The position numbers were made by a program, and so were the translations under genes. 64,000 nt of DNA from Alcaligenes faecalis (GTDB taxonomy: Bacteria; Pseudomonadota; Gammaproteobacteria; Burkholderiales; Burkholderiaceae_B): positions 2,852,001 to 2,916,000 of the forward strand of contig NZ_CP023667.1 of assembly GCF_002443155.1 (NCBI RefSeq), in the 5' to 3' direction. The notes beneath the pieces were generated by a model. That model saw nothing but the letters and a program-made list of their open reading frames with translations, ran no database searches and was not told where the DNA came from. Positions 7,309 to 17,004 of the stretch are shown piece by piece (the stretch's first letter is position 1; each line of letters starts with the position of its first letter).

Positions 7309-8901
7309 TTAAGCAGTCACTTTCTCTGCAACCGTCTCTTCAACGTCAGCCGAACTACGGATCAGGTAATCAAATGCGCTCAAAGCAGCTTTGGCACCTT
7401 CACCTGCAGCAATAACGATCTGTTTGAAAGGAACGGTCGTTACGTCACCCGCTGCAAACACACCAGCCAGCGAAGTCGCACCGCGAGCATCAACCTCGAT
7501 CTCGCCATGACGCGACAGACCCACATCGCTATCCTTCAACCATTCCGTGTTGGGCACCAGACCAATCTGAACGAATACACCATCCAGCTTCAGGCTCTTG
7601 GCTTCCTGAGTAGCACGATCCAGATAATTCAGACCCACCACCTTGGTGCCATCACCCAGAACTTCAGTCGTCTGAGCCTGCATGATGATCGACACGTTAG
7701 GCAGACTGCGCAGCTTGGTCTGCAAAACCTGGTCAGCACGCAAGGCATCACCGAACTCGATCAAGGTAACGTGCTTGACCAAACCAGCCAGGTCAATCGC
7801 CGCCTCGACGCCGGAGTTACCACCGCCGACCACAGCTACGTCCTTGCCCTTGAACAAAGGACCATCACAGTGCGGGCAGTACGCCACACCACGGTTACGG
7901 TAATCCTGCTCACCAGGCACATTCAGTTCACGCCAGCGGGCACCGGTAGCCAGAATCACGGACTTGGCCTTGAGCTGAGCGCCGCCATCCACATCTACAA
8001 TGACCTGCTTGCCTTCACGACGAATGCCCTTGGCACGATGCAGATTCATGATGTCCACATCGTAGGCTTTGACGTGCTGCTCCAGCGCCGTTGCAAACGC
8101 AGGACCATTGGTCTCAACCACCGAGATGTAGTTCTCGATAGACATGGTGTCCAGCACCTGACCACCAAAACGCTCGGCCAGCACACCCGTACGAATACCC
8201 TTGCGAGCAGCATACACAGCAGCGGCTGCACCAGCAGGACCACCGCCGACGATCAGCACATCAAACTCGTCCTTGGCATTCAAGGCTTCAGCACGAGCCG
8301 AGTTATCGCCCGTATCCAGCTTGGCCAGCAACTCTTCAGCACTGGCACGGCCTTGATGGAACATTTCGCCATTCAAGAACACGGCCGGAACCGACATGAT
8401 GTTGCGCTGCTGAACCTCGTCCTGGAACAGGGCACCGTCAATCGCCACGTGCTTGATACGTGGGTTGATCACGGACATGGCGTTCAGAGCCTGCACCACG
8501 TCAGGACAGTTCTGGCACGACAGCGAGAAATACGTTTCAAAAACAAAGTCGCCGGGCAGATTACGGATCTGCTCAATCACAGCGGCATCCAGTTTGATCT
8601 CATGGCCACCCACTTGCAGCAGGGCCAGAATCAAAGAGGTAAATTCGTGTCCCATCGGGATACCCGCAAAGCTCACGCTAATGTCGGTACCGGGACGGTT
8701 GATTTGGAAGGAAGGCTTGCGCTCTTGCGCATCCGCATCTTCGCGATAGCTGGTCTTGTCGGACAGGCCATCAATTTCTTGCAACAGTTCGCGCAGCTCG
8801 ACGGACTTGGCGCCAGTATCCAGCGTCGCAACGATCTCGATCGGTTGCGTGATCTTCTCGAGGTATGCCTTCAATTGAGTTTTGATGTTTGCATCTAACA
8901 T
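7309..8901 (-). CDS. ahpF: Alkyl hydroperoxide reductase subunit F
   Basis: The 530-residue flavoprotein reduces AhpC with NADH. The N-terminal tandem thioredoxin-like domain (about residues 1-190) has the redox pair in [11 protein letters not shown]. An FAD-binding motif [21 protein letters not shown] follows near residue 215, then the second redox pair [10 protein letters not shown], the NAD(P)H motif [14 protein letters not shown] and a C-terminal FAD block [15 protein letters not shown]. The length matches AhpF and excludes plain thioredoxin reductase. It is downstream of ahpC on the same strand with a 116-nt gap full of hairpins, so it probably receives read-through from the OxyR-controlled ahpC promoter. 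Confidence 0.96.
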   Translation of the reverse strand: MLDANIKTQLKAYLEKITQPIEIVATLDTGAKSVELRELLQEIDGLSDKTSYREDADAQERKPSFQINRPGTDISVSFAGIPMGHEFTSLILALLQVGGHEIKLDAAVIEQIRNLPGDFVFETYFSLSCQNCPDVVQALNAMSVINPRIKHVAIDGALFQDEVQQRNIMSVPAVFLNGEMFHQGRASAEELLAKLDTGDNSARAEALNAKDEFDVLIVGGGPAGAAAAVYAARKGIRTGVLAERFGGQVLDTMSIENYISVVETNGPAFATALEQHVKAYDVDIMNLHRAKGIRREGKQVIVDVDGGAQLKAKSVILATGARWRELNVPGEQDYRNRGVAYCPHCDGPLFKGKDVAVVGGGNSGVEAAIDLAGLVKHVTLIEFGDALRADQVLQTKLRSLPNVSIIMQAQTTEVLGDGTKVVGLNYLDRATQEAKSLKLDGVFVQIGLVPNTEWLKDSDVGLSRHGEIEVDARGATSLAGVFAAGDVTTVPFKQIVIAAGEGAKAALSAFDYLIRSSADVEETVAEKVTA

Positions 8902-8941
8902 GTGAAACGCCCTTTATCCTGTACTGAACGAAACAACGTGA

Positions 8942-9020
8942 GGTGCCTGAACCGGTCAGGCACCGGGGTGGCGGCGCAGCGCGCCGACCACCGCTTAAGA
9001 CCCGTGTTTAAAAGGTCTTA
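8942..9020 (-). promoter_or_regulatory. Three consecutive hairpins between ahpC and ahpF
   Basis: The gap holds a perfect 9-bp stem (GGTGCCTGA/TCAGGCACC, 5-nt loop, 8942-8964), a GC-rich stem GGTGGcGGCGC/GCGCCgaCCACC (8967-8992), and a 7-bp stem TAAGACC/GGTCTTA that overlaps the ahpC stop codon (8996-9020). None has a T-tract, so they look like RNA-processing or stability elements. They could keep ahpC message above ahpF, since far more AhpC than AhpF is usually needed. The role is inferred. Confidence 0.5.
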
Positions 9021-9581
9021 GATCTTGCCAACCAGATCCAGGGAAGGAGTCAGCGTCTTGGCGCCTTCTTCCCATTTAGCTGGGCAAACTTCGCCAGGGT
9101 GAGCGGCGATGTACTGGGCAGCCTTAACTTTGCGCAGCAGTTCGGAAGCCACACGGCCGATACCGTTGTCGTGGATTTCCAGAACCTTGATTTCGCCTTC
9201 TGGGTTCACTACGAACGTACCGCGCAAAGCGATACCTTCTTCTTCGATCAGCACGTCAAAGTTGCGCGACAGCTGATGAGTTGGGTCACCGATCATTGGG
9301 TAGTTAACTTTGCTGATGGCTTCCGACGTGTCGTGCCATGCTTTGTGAGCAAAGTGGGTGTCGGTGGACACGGAGTAAACCTCTACGCCCATTTTTTGGA
9401 ACTCGGCGTAGTTGTCGGCCAAGTCTTCCAGTTCGGTTGGGCAAACAAACGTAAAGTCGGCTGGGTAGAAAACAAAAACAGCCCACTTACCGGCAACGGT
9501 TTCGTTGCTGACTTCGATAAATTTGCCGTTGTGAAAAGCTTGTGCTTTAAAAGGTTTGATGACGGTGTTGATCAAAGACAT
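9018..9581 (-). CDS. ahpC: Alkyl hydroperoxide reductase subunit C (2-Cys peroxiredoxin)
   Basis: The 187-residue peroxiredoxin has the peroxidatic Cys47 in [12 protein letters not shown] and the resolving Cys166 in [11 protein letters not shown]. It reduces hydrogen peroxide, organic peroxides and peroxynitrite in the cytosol and is recycled by AhpF, encoded next. The start at 9581 has GGAG about 6 nt upstream. The promoter immediately upstream has a good -10 and a four-part OxyR-like box, so peroxide induction is expected. Length and motifs are those of the AhpC/Prx1 group. Confidence 0.97.
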   Translation of the reverse strand: MSLINTVIKPFKAQAFHNGKFIEVSNETVAGKWAVFVFYPADFTFVCPTELEDLADNYAEFQKMGVEVYSVSTDTHFAHKAWHDTSEAISKVNYPMIGDPTHQLSRNFDVLIEEEGIALRGTFVVNPEGEIKVLEIHDNGIGRVASELLRKVKAAQYIAAHPGEVCPAKWEEGAKTLTPSLDLVGKI

Positions 9582-9620
9582 ATTTGCTCCGGTGAGTGAT
9601 TAATCATTGACAGTAAAGCC

Positions 9621-9686
9621 ATTATAGGAAGCCACTGCCGATTAGTAAAATTGATTAATGCAATAACGTTCATTGCTATTAGCTAT
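9621..9686 (-). promoter_or_regulatory. ahpC promoter with OxyR binding site
   Basis: On the minus strand a TATAAT -10 (9626-9621) and a TTTACT -35 (9649-9644) are separated by 17 nt. Directly upstream, 9686-9650, four tetranucleotides ATAG, CAAT, ATTG and CAAT are spaced by exactly 7 nt each, the architecture of the OxyR consensus ATAG-N7-CTAT-N7-ATAG-N7-CTAT with one mismatch in each of the last three. The box abuts the -35, as at class I OxyR-activated promoters. Confidence 0.8.
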
Positions 9687-9772
9687 CGCACGTCGCATAA
9701 AAACTTCTTTCTATGCGTCGCACAGACTTATGCTAACAGAGCTAGATGACAGTGCAACTATCAGCGTTCAAG

Positions 9773-11209
9773 CTATAAGGCTACTTCGCTGGGCACGGGG
9801 CTGGAGGACTGCTTTGCGCTACGCAAACAACGGGCAAAATCCTGCCAAAACTGCGCATCATCGCCTAAAGAAACATTAATACGCATATATGTAGATGGTT
9901 GCTGTTGCGGAGAAAACAAGGCCCCCGGTACTAATAAATGGCCGGGTCGCCCCAAGGCGCGCACCAGACTTTCTGTATCCACACCCGTATCCACCCAAAC
10001 AAACATGCCTGCCTGGGGTGGTGCGTCCGGTGCCAGCCCCACATGAGCCAATTGTTCCAGGGTTCTATGCCTGTCGGCATCTGCATGACGGCGCAGTCGC
10101 TCCAGGTGCTTGCGATAGGGACCGTCTACCAGCACCCGGTGGATGACCCGCTCGCCCAGCTCCGGAGAGGTCAAGCCCGCCAGCATTTTCAGATTCACCA
10201 GGGCTTGCAAAAGCTCGGGAGCCGCTGCCATATAAGCCACCCGCAGGCCCGCAGCCATCACCTTGGAATAGCCCCCTACCAATGTCACCCGGTTCAACTG
10301 ATCCAATTGGGCCAGACGGCAGGCAGGATTGGCATGCAGCTCACTATAGGTATCGTCTTCAATAATGTGAAAATCCCAGGTCTGGGCCAAGGTCAGAATG
10401 CCGTGCGCCACCGCCGGGCTCAAACTAAAGCCGGTAGGGTTGTGCACCACGGTATTCAGGATGACCAGACGTGGACGATGCTCGCGTGCCAGTTGTTCCA
10501 AGACCGCCAGATCCGGACCATCTGCACGGCGCGGCACACTCAGCACTCGCACATCGACCACGGCCAGACGGGCAAACAGCAGATACCAGGCCGGATCTTC
10601 TACAACGACCGCATCACTGGGCCGCAACCAATGGCGCAAGAGCAAATCCAGCGCCTGCGTAACACCACTGCACAATAAAAGCTGGGTATCAGGGTCCGCC
10701 TGTATGCCGCTATCTTCCAGTTGCCCCGCAATATGTTGGCGCAAAGGTCGATAGCCATGAGAGTGCCCATAGCCCAGCAGGTTGGAGCCTGCACTACGAC
10801 TGACCTGCCGCAAAGCAGCCAGAATCATCTCGTTATCCAGCCACTGACGGGGAATACCCGCGCTATCACTCTGCCCCATGAAGCTGTTCAGCATCCAGTT
10901 CACATCAATCTTGCGCGGCTCATTCTTTTCTACATGCAGGGATTCAGAACGCAAACGCCGGGGGCTGCGCACCCGCACAAAAAAACCTGAACCAGGCCGG
11001 GACTCCACCAGGCCCAAAGCCATCAATTTGTCGTAGGCGGCCACAACGGTATGCGTGCTGACGCCAGCAGACTGTGCCAACCGACGCACCGAAGGCAAGC
11101 GACTGCCACCCCGATAGCGAAAATGCAGAGCCTGCTGCACCCAGGCAACCAACTGATCGCTAAGCGTCACGTCCGAACCGCGCACGGGCTGCCAATCCAA
11201 CCATTCCAT
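9773..11209 (-). CDS. MocR/PdxR-type GntR regulator with aminotransferase domain
   Basis: The 478-residue fusion has an N-terminal GntR winged helix (SRLPSVRRLAQSAGVSTHTV, residues about 35-75) followed by a class I aminotransferase-like domain. The PLP-binding lysine is in LVGGYSKVMAAGLRVAYMA. MocR proteins use PLP or an amino-compound adduct as effector. The gene is divergent from a DMT-family transporter with a 152-nt gap, a common pairing in which the regulator controls the adjacent exporter. The start at 11209 has an AAAGG site. The ligand is unknown. Confidence 0.92.
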   Translation of the reverse strand: MEWLDWQPVRGSDVTLSDQLVAWVQQALHFRYRGGSRLPSVRRLAQSAGVSTHTVVAAYDKLMALGLVESRPGSGFFVRVRSPRRLRSESLHVEKNEPRKIDVNWMLNSFMGQSDSAGIPRQWLDNEMILAALRQVSRSAGSNLLGYGHSHGYRPLRQHIAGQLEDSGIQADPDTQLLLCSGVTQALDLLLRHWLRPSDAVVVEDPAWYLLFARLAVVDVRVLSVPRRADGPDLAVLEQLAREHRPRLVILNTVVHNPTGFSLSPAVAHGILTLAQTWDFHIIEDDTYSELHANPACRLAQLDQLNRVTLVGGYSKVMAAGLRVAYMAAAPELLQALVNLKMLAGLTSPELGERVIHRVLVDGPYRKHLERLRRHADADRHRTLEQLAHVGLAPDAPPQAGMFVWVDTGVDTESLVRALGRPGHLLVPGALFSPQQQPSTYMRINVSLGDDAQFWQDFARCLRSAKQSSSPVPSEVAL

Positions 11210-11361
11210 GATGCTGACCTTTAAGCGAGAAAACCGACTGTAGCGGAAGTATGACCAGTACAGCCTGGCCGACTGATTGATAAACTGTATCGCAACTGTA
11301 TTGCTTATTTATTTTAAGCTCAAAGCTGTGATAAACCTATTTCTTATCCGTGGTGATTTTC

Positions 11362-12252
11362 ATGAGCCGCAGCACCAGTCTTCCCATGCCCAGTACCGCC
11401 CCAGCATTGCTGATCTATCTCTACGCTTTTATCGGGGTTACCGTCTTTGCCTTCACCTTGCCCATGACACGGCTGGCGGTGCAAAGCTTTGACCCTTGGC
11501 TGGTCGGAATGGCGCGAGCCAGTATCGCGGGGGTGTTTGCGGCCATCATCTTGCTGGCGACCCGCAGCCGTCGCCCCACGGCGTCGGAATGGCGCGGCAT
11601 CGCCCTGTCCTGTACGGGTGTAATCGTAGGCTGGCCCGTGTTTTCCTCGATTGCCATGCAGACCGTGCCTTCCTCGCACGGGGCCGTATTGAGCGGGCTG
11701 ATTCCTTTGGCCACCGCCATTGTTGCCTCTGCCCGTAGCGGTGAACCCTTGAGCCGCCGCTTCTGGATGCTGAGCCTGCTGGGTGCCGTACTGGTGCTGC
11801 TCTACGCTTTCTATATTGGTGAAGGCGCACTGCAAACCGGGGATATCTGGTTGGCTCTGGCCGTGTTCATGTCCGGCGTGGGCTATGCCGAAGGTGGCCG
11901 TGTGGCTCGTACCCTGGGTGGATGGCGCACCATTTGCTGGTGCCTGGCAGCCAGCTTGCCGCTGACCATTCCTGCCACCTTGTGGCTGACCTTTCCTATG
12001 ACAGAAATGCCTTCTTCCCAATCTGTCATGGCCCTGCTCTACCTGGCCCTGTTCTCTTCCCTGCTGGGCTTTTTCCCCTGGTATAAGGCCATGGCCATGG
12101 GTGGTGTGGCTCGTATCGGGCAGGTACAACTGGCCCAGCCCTTTCTGACCGTGCTGATTTCAGCAGTGTGGTTAAGCGAGCAAGTGGACTTGCTGACCTG
12201 GCTGTCCTGCATCGTCATCATCGCCATTATTGCGGCCAGCCGTCGCGCCTGA
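11362..12252 (+). CDS. EamA/DMT-family transporter
   Basis: The 296-residue integral membrane protein has about ten hydrophobic helices in two EamA repeats (for example FTLPMTRLAVQSFDPW in the first and FPWYKAMAMGGVARIGQVQL in the second). The drug/metabolite transporter superfamily exports amino acids and other metabolites. The ATG at 11362 is preceded by GGTGA; a GTG at 11350 would add four residues. Its divergent MocR neighbour suggests the cargo is an amino compound, but this is inference. Confidence 0.87.
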   Translation: MSRSTSLPMPSTAPALLIYLYAFIGVTVFAFTLPMTRLAVQSFDPWLVGMARASIAGVFAAIILLATRSRRPTASEWRGIALSCTGVIVGWPVFSSIAMQTVPSSHGAVLSGLIPLATAIVASARSGEPLSRRFWMLSLLGAVLVLLYAFYIGEGALQTGDIWLALAVFMSGVGYAEGGRVARTLGGWRTICWCLAASLPLTIPATLWLTFPMTEMPSSQSVMALLYLALFSSLLGFFPWYKAMAMGGVARIGQVQLAQPFLTVLISAVWLSEQVDLLTWLSCIVIIAIIAASRRA

Positions 12253-12438
12253 AAACACAATGGCAAGGCGGCTAAATACAGCAAGGGCATATTCACCTAA
12301 CTAATACTTCGTTCCCAGCGGGGGCTCGCGCAAGCACACTGGCTCATCATTCCATGAACCATGTAAGGCAATAGCGCGGCCCACGTGACTCCGTTTTGAG
12401 CAGGGCCGGTACTGGTATTGCCGCAAGGACATCTGATC

Positions 12439-13176
12439 ATGCCCGCCCAAGCCCCTGCCGCGCTTGCCCTGAGCGCCCGGCCCCTGATGCTGTGGAAACA
12501 GCTGCGCGACGACCTGCAAGTCATCGCACACGAACATGCTGATGCCGTTCTGGCCAGTTCCCTGGCCGCGGAAGACATGGTGCTGTTTCATGCCATGTCC
12601 ATCTACACCCCCGAATTGCAAACTGTCACCCTGGATACCGGTCGTCTGCACGAAGAGACCTTGCAATTGGGGCGCGACATCCAGCAACACTACGAACGCC
12701 CTATCCTGTTTTTTCACCCTGACCCGGACCGGGTTCAGGAACACGTCACCACGCATGGCACACACGCTTTTTACGAAAGCGTGGAGCTGCGCAAAGAATG
12801 CTGCGCGATCCGCAAGGTGGAGCCGCTGCGCCGTGCCTTGCAAGGCCGATCAGCCTGGATCACCGGCCAGCGTCGCGAACAGACCGCCAGCCGCACCGAA
12901 CTGTCCAGCAAGGAATACGACAGCGTCTTTGGGCTGCAGAAATTCAACCCCTTGATCGAATGGACTCAGGACGATGTCTGGGCCGTGATCCGTGGATTGA
13001 GCATCCCCTACAACCCGCTGCACGACCAGGGCTACCCCTCCATAGGTTGCGAGCCCTGTACGCGCGCCATTCGCCCCGGTGAAGACGTGCGCGCCGGGCG
13101 CTGGTGGTGGGAACAGCGCGACAGCCTGGAATGCGGCCTGCATGCCAGCAATCTGAATAGCAGTGTCAACACCTGA
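12439..13176 (+). CDS. cysH: Phosphoadenylyl/adenylyl-sulfate reductase
   Basis: The 245-residue enzyme reduces activated sulfate to sulfite. It shows the nucleotide-binding and C-terminal blocks VTLDTGRLHEETLQL, AWITGQRREQTASR, and two cysteine pairs, KECCAIRK and GYPSIGCEPCTR. The extra cysteine pairs mark the [4Fe-4S] type that generally prefers APS over PAPS, and no APS kinase is present in the adjacent CysN. The ATG at 12439 follows AAGGA by about 10 nt. It starts a cysH-cysD-cysN operon (9 nt to cysD). The 186-nt upstream region presumably carries a CysB-dependent promoter, but no specific site was identified. Confidence 0.93.
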   Translation: MPAQAPAALALSARPLMLWKQLRDDLQVIAHEHADAVLASSLAAEDMVLFHAMSIYTPELQTVTLDTGRLHEETLQLGRDIQQHYERPILFFHPDPDRVQEHVTTHGTHAFYESVELRKECCAIRKVEPLRRALQGRSAWITGQRREQTASRTELSSKEYDSVFGLQKFNPLIEWTQDDVWAVIRGLSIPYNPLHDQGYPSIGCEPCTRAIRPGEDVRAGRWWWEQRDSLECGLHASNLNSSVNT

Positions 13177-13185
13177 AGGAACCCC

Positions 13186-14097
13186 ATGGGCGAACCACTC
13201 TTTACCCGTACTCATCTGGACTGGCTGGAAGCCGAGGCCATTTTTATTCTGCGCGAAATCGCGGCTGAAGCTGAAAAACCCGTGCTGCTGTTCTCCGGCG
13301 GCAAGGACTCCGCCGTGCTGCTGCAACTGGCCCAGAAAGCCTTTGCGCCCGGCCCATTGCCGTTTCCTCTGATGCACGTGGACACCGGCCACAACTACCC
13401 GGAAGTGATTGAATTTCGGGATCGCCGCGCCGCGGAACTGAACGCCGAATTGATTGTGCGCAGCGTGGAAGATTCCATTGCGCGCGGCACCGTCGTGCTG
13501 CGCAATGAAACCGCCAGCCGCAATGGAGCCCAGGCCGTCACCTTGCTGGAAGCCATTGCCGAATTTGGCTTTGATGCCTGTTTCGGTGGTGCCCGCCGTG
13601 ACGAAGAAAAAGCCCGCGCCAAAGAGCGCATCGTGTCCTTTCGCGACGAGTTCGGCCAATGGGACCCCAAAGCACAACGCCCCGAGCTGTGGCACTTGTT
13701 CAACACCCGCATCCACAAGGGCGAGAACCTGCGCGTCTTCCCGATTTCCAACTGGACCGAGCTGGACGTCTGGCAATACATCCAGCGTGAAGCCATTGAT
13801 CTGCCATCCATCTACTACACCCACTCACGCGAAGTGGTGGAGCGTCAGGGCCTGATCGTTCCCATCACCCCGCTGACTCCCCTGCTGGATGGTGAAACTT
13901 CTGAATGGCGCGATGTACGTTTCCGCACTGTAGGGGATATTTCCTGCACCTGCCCGGTGCTCTCTACCGCCGCCTCCGTGCAAGACATTATTGCTGAAAC
14001 CGCCTTGGCCACCATTACCGAGCGCGGCGCCACCCGCATGGATGACCAGACTTCCGAAGCCTCCATGGAACACCGCAAGAAACAAGGATATTTCTAA
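13186..14097 (+). CDS. cysD: Sulfate adenylyltransferase subunit 2
   Basis: The 303-residue protein has the PP-loop SGGKDSAVLLQLAQKAF near residue 40 and the family blocks MHVDTGHNYPEVIEFRD, FGGARRDEEKARAKER and RVFPISNWTELDVWQYI. It forms ATP sulfurylase with CysN, making APS from ATP and sulfate. The start at 13186 follows AAGGAA. Its stop overlaps the cysN start by one base (TAATG), indicating translational coupling. Length is normal. Confidence 0.97.
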   Translation: MGEPLFTRTHLDWLEAEAIFILREIAAEAEKPVLLFSGGKDSAVLLQLAQKAFAPGPLPFPLMHVDTGHNYPEVIEFRDRRAAELNAELIVRSVEDSIARGTVVLRNETASRNGAQAVTLLEAIAEFGFDACFGGARRDEEKARAKERIVSFRDEFGQWDPKAQRPELWHLFNTRIHKGENLRVFPISNWTELDVWQYIQREAIDLPSIYYTHSREVVERQGLIVPITPLTPLLDGETSEWRDVRFRTVGDISCTCPVLSTAASVQDIIAETALATITERGATRMDDQTSEASMEHRKKQGYF

Positions 14098-15398
14098 TGA
14101 ACACAGTCAATGACGCCTGGCTGCAGGCTGCCGATCAGGGCGTGCTGCGTCTGATTACCGCTGGCTCCGTGGACGACGGAAAATCCACCTTGATTGGCCG
14201 CTTGCTGGTGGACAGCCATGGCGTGTTTGCCGACCAGATTGCGGCTATCCAACGCTCCAAATACAAGCGTGGCGAAGACGCCGAGCCCGATCTGGCCCTG
14301 CTGACCGACGGCCTGGAAGCCGAGCGCGAACAAGGCATCACGATTGATGTGGCCTATCGCTACTTCGCTACCCCCAAACGCAAATTCATCGTAGCCGACA
14401 CCCCCGGTCACGAACAGTACACCCGCAACATGATTACGGGAGCCTCCACCGCCCAGGCCGCCATCATCCTGATTGATGCGCATCGCGCCAAAGACGGTGA
14501 ACTGCTGACCCAGACCAAGCGCCACAGCACCGTTGCCAAGCTGCTGGGCCTGCGTCATATCGTGGTAGCGGTAAACAAGATGGACCTGGTCGATTGGGAT
14601 CAGGCCGTGTTCAACCGTATCCACGAGGCCTATCGCCAACTGGCTACGCAGCTGGGGATTGAGCACTTTCACATCATTCCGCTTTCGGCCTTGAAGGGCG
14701 AGAACATCACCCAGGCTTCGCCCCACACACCTTGGTATCAAGGTTTGCCGCTGTTGCCTTTGCTGGAATCGCTGGATCTGCGCGAGAACATTCAACGCCC
14801 TGCCCGTTTGTTTGTGCAATGGGTGGCGCGTCATGGTGGCAGCAGCGCTGACGGCTTCCGTGGTTATGCCGGCCAGCTCAGTGGTGGCCGCATCCAGGTA
14901 GGCGACAGCGTTCAGGTGTGGCCTAGCGGGAAAACCGCCGTCATCACGCAACTGTTCCGCGCCGGTACAGAACAAGTTTCCGTCAGTGACGGGGACGCAG
15001 TAACCGTGGTACTGGATCGTGAGCTGGATATTTCGCGAGGCGATTTGCTGACGCTGGCCCATGAAGCCATCAGCACCAGCAAACACTTTGATGCACAGCT
15101 GTGCTGGCTGGATGAGCAGGCCTTGAACACCACCCGCTCTTACTGGTTAAAGCAAGGCACGCGTCTGACGCAAGCCAAGGTGCAAGCCGTGCATGCCTTG
15201 CGCGATGTGCATAGTTTGCAAGAGCAGCAAGCCACTGGCACCTTGTCCTTAAACGATATTGGCCGTGTCAGCCTGGTCAGCCGTGATCCACTGGTGCTGG
15301 ACGATTATCAGGATCATTCCAGCACGGGCTCTTTCATCCTGATTGACCCCAGCACGAACCAGACCGTGGCTGCTGGTCTGGTCCAGAAGCGCGTATAA
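14097..15398 (+). CDS. cysN: Sulfate adenylyltransferase subunit 1 (GTPase)
   Basis: The 433-residue EF-Tu-like GTPase has G1 AGSVDDGKSTLIGRLL, G3 DTPGHEQYTRNM and G4 VNKMDLVD. GTP hydrolysis drives APS formation by CysD. There is no C-terminal APS-kinase extension (CysNC fusions are about 630 residues), consistent with direct APS reduction by the preceding CysH. It is the last gene of the operon, ending 6 nt before a hairpin and convergent with the permease gene. Confidence 0.96.
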   Translation: MNTVNDAWLQAADQGVLRLITAGSVDDGKSTLIGRLLVDSHGVFADQIAAIQRSKYKRGEDAEPDLALLTDGLEAEREQGITIDVAYRYFATPKRKFIVADTPGHEQYTRNMITGASTAQAAIILIDAHRAKDGELLTQTKRHSTVAKLLGLRHIVVAVNKMDLVDWDQAVFNRIHEAYRQLATQLGIEHFHIIPLSALKGENITQASPHTPWYQGLPLLPLLESLDLRENIQRPARLFVQWVARHGGSSADGFRGYAGQLSGGRIQVGDSVQVWPSGKTAVITQLFRAGTEQVSVSDGDAVTVVLDRELDISRGDLLTLAHEAISTSKHFDAQLCWLDEQALNTTRSYWLKQGTRLTQAKVQAVHALRDVHSLQEQQATGTLSLNDIGRVSLVSRDPLVLDDYQDHSSTGSFILIDPSTNQTVAAGLVQKRV

Positions 15399-15404
15399 AG
15401 AACA

Positions 15405-15435
15405 GCCTGCGGTAGACACACGTCTTGCCGCAGGC
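15405..15435. terminator. Hairpin between convergent cysN and permease genes
   Basis: An 8-bp perfect stem (GCCTGCGG/CCGCAGGC) with a 15-nt loop sits in the 48-nt convergent gap. It lacks a clear T-tract but its position suggests a shared, possibly weak, terminator. Confidence 0.5.
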
Positions 15436-15446
15436 ACCGTATAAGA

Positions 15447-16850
15447 TCACGACGCCTCTTGCTGCCTGACAGACCGGCCCCGTGCTGAACCGCGCCTGAG
15501 CCTCATTAATGCCGCCAGCACAATACACGCGCTCACACCCAAAGTCATGGCTAACTGATAGCGGTACGCCTCCACCATCGCCATATACACCAGCACCGCC
15601 AAGATCAGCACGATGGACAAATAGGTCAGCCAGGGGAAAAACCACATCTTGAATGGCAAATCTATGCCTGAGTTTTCTGCCTGGCGACGCGACAGTAGCT
15701 GGGACACAGCAATCACCAAATAAACGATCAGGGCAATCGCACCCGTTGTGGATAGCAAGAACGAAAACACCTGTCCAGGCAAGAGATAGTTCACCAGGCA
15801 GCCTGCAAAACCGGCCAAGGTCGATACAAGTACGGCGTTATAAGGCACACCTTTGGACGATACCCTGGCAATACAAGCAGGAGCATCACCACGGACGGAC
15901 AGGGAGTAAATCATTCGAGAGGCCGTATACAAGCCGGAGTTCATGCAGGAAGTCACCGCAATCAGTACCACTACATCCACAACTAGCTTAGCTCCAGGCA
16001 AGCGAAGAACTTCCAGCGTGCGCTGAAATGACCCTACCTGCATCAGCCTGGGATCGTCGTAACCGACGATCAGCACAATCAAGGAAATCGACAACACATA
16101 AAACAGGGAAATACGGTAGACCACCAGATTGGTCGCCTTACGTATCTTTTCCTGCGGGTTATCAGTTTCGGAGGCGGCAATCGTCACGATCTCCGCCCCA
16201 AAAAATGAAAACATCGTAATTAGGATACCCGCCAGCACGGCGCCCATGCCTTGCGGCGCGAAGTTGCTGAACACGGGAATCATCGGCACCTTCCCCCCGT
16301 CAACCCAGGGCCAGAAGCCGGTCAGGGCGCAGAGACAGGCCACAATGAACACAATGATGGCCAGCACCTTGATCAAGGCAAACCAGAACTCAAACTCGCC
16401 AAAATTCTTGACACTAAACAGATTGGTCATCGACAAGGCGACCATGATGACAATGGAAAACTGCCACGAAGGGATATCCGGCATCCATTGATGCAAGATA
16501 TAGGCCCCGGCAATGGCTTCAACGGGAATGATCAAGCCCCAGAACCACCAATACAGCCAGCCAATGGAAAAACCCGCCCAGGGCCCGATCGCCCGCGCGG
16601 CATAGGTGGAAAATGAGCCGCTATCAGGATTGGCGACAGCCATCTCGCCCAACATCCGCATGACCAGCAGCACCAATGCTCCCGTCAAGATATAGGACAG
16701 TACCGCTGCCGGCCCGGTCTTCGCGATGGCATTGGCTGATCCAATGAACAGTCCGGCACCAATGATCCCCGCGATAGAGATCATGGACATCTGTCTTGAG
16801 TTCAGGCCGTGCGCGAGCGCACCCTGGCCTGCCTGTTCAGGCATGGTCAT
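15447..16850 (-). CDS. APC-family amino acid permease of the pipecolate/lysine operon
   Basis: The 467-residue protein has about twelve transmembrane helices and the APC N-terminal block IAGIIGAGLFIGSANAIAKTG, closest in wording to GabP/AroP/LysP-type permeases. The start at 16850 has AGGAG 6 nt upstream. It follows amaB on the same strand and is the last gene in the hglS-amaA-amaB cluster, so D-lysine, L-lysine, pipecolate or aminoadipate is a sensible cargo; this comes from context, not from sequence. Confidence 0.85.
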   Translation of the reverse strand: MTMPEQAGQGALAHGLNSRQMSMISIAGIIGAGLFIGSANAIAKTGPAAVLSYILTGALVLLVMRMLGEMAVANPDSGSFSTYAARAIGPWAGFSIGWLYWWFWGLIIPVEAIAGAYILHQWMPDIPSWQFSIVIMVALSMTNLFSVKNFGEFEFWFALIKVLAIIVFIVACLCALTGFWPWVDGGKVPMIPVFSNFAPQGMGAVLAGILITMFSFFGAEIVTIAASETDNPQEKIRKATNLVVYRISLFYVLSISLIVLIVGYDDPRLMQVGSFQRTLEVLRLPGAKLVVDVVVLIAVTSCMNSGLYTASRMIYSLSVRGDAPACIARVSSKGVPYNAVLVSTLAGFAGCLVNYLLPGQVFSFLLSTTGAIALIVYLVIAVSQLLSRRQAENSGIDLPFKMWFFPWLTYLSIVLILAVLVYMAMVEAYRYQLAMTLGVSACIVLAALMRLRRGSARGRSVRQQEAS

Positions 16851-17004
16851 TATTGTCTCCTCGCTTTTTATTCAATGGCGGGGCAGTTCTGACCCGCCCG
16901 GTGCGCCCCGACGATATGCTTCGCTTGCTATAGGCGCACGTCACCCAACAGCCAGGCCCCGCCGATCATCGCCCAGGACCCTCCGTCCGAACACTCAGGC
17001 AGCG

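Noticed and set aside
11344..12129. Long Gly/Gln-rich frame opposite the DMT transporter
   Set aside because: Antisense shadow of a membrane-protein gene; composition is an artefact of hydrophobic codons.
12301..12843. Open frame opposite cysH
   Set aside because: Antisense shadow of cysH, with no family resemblance.
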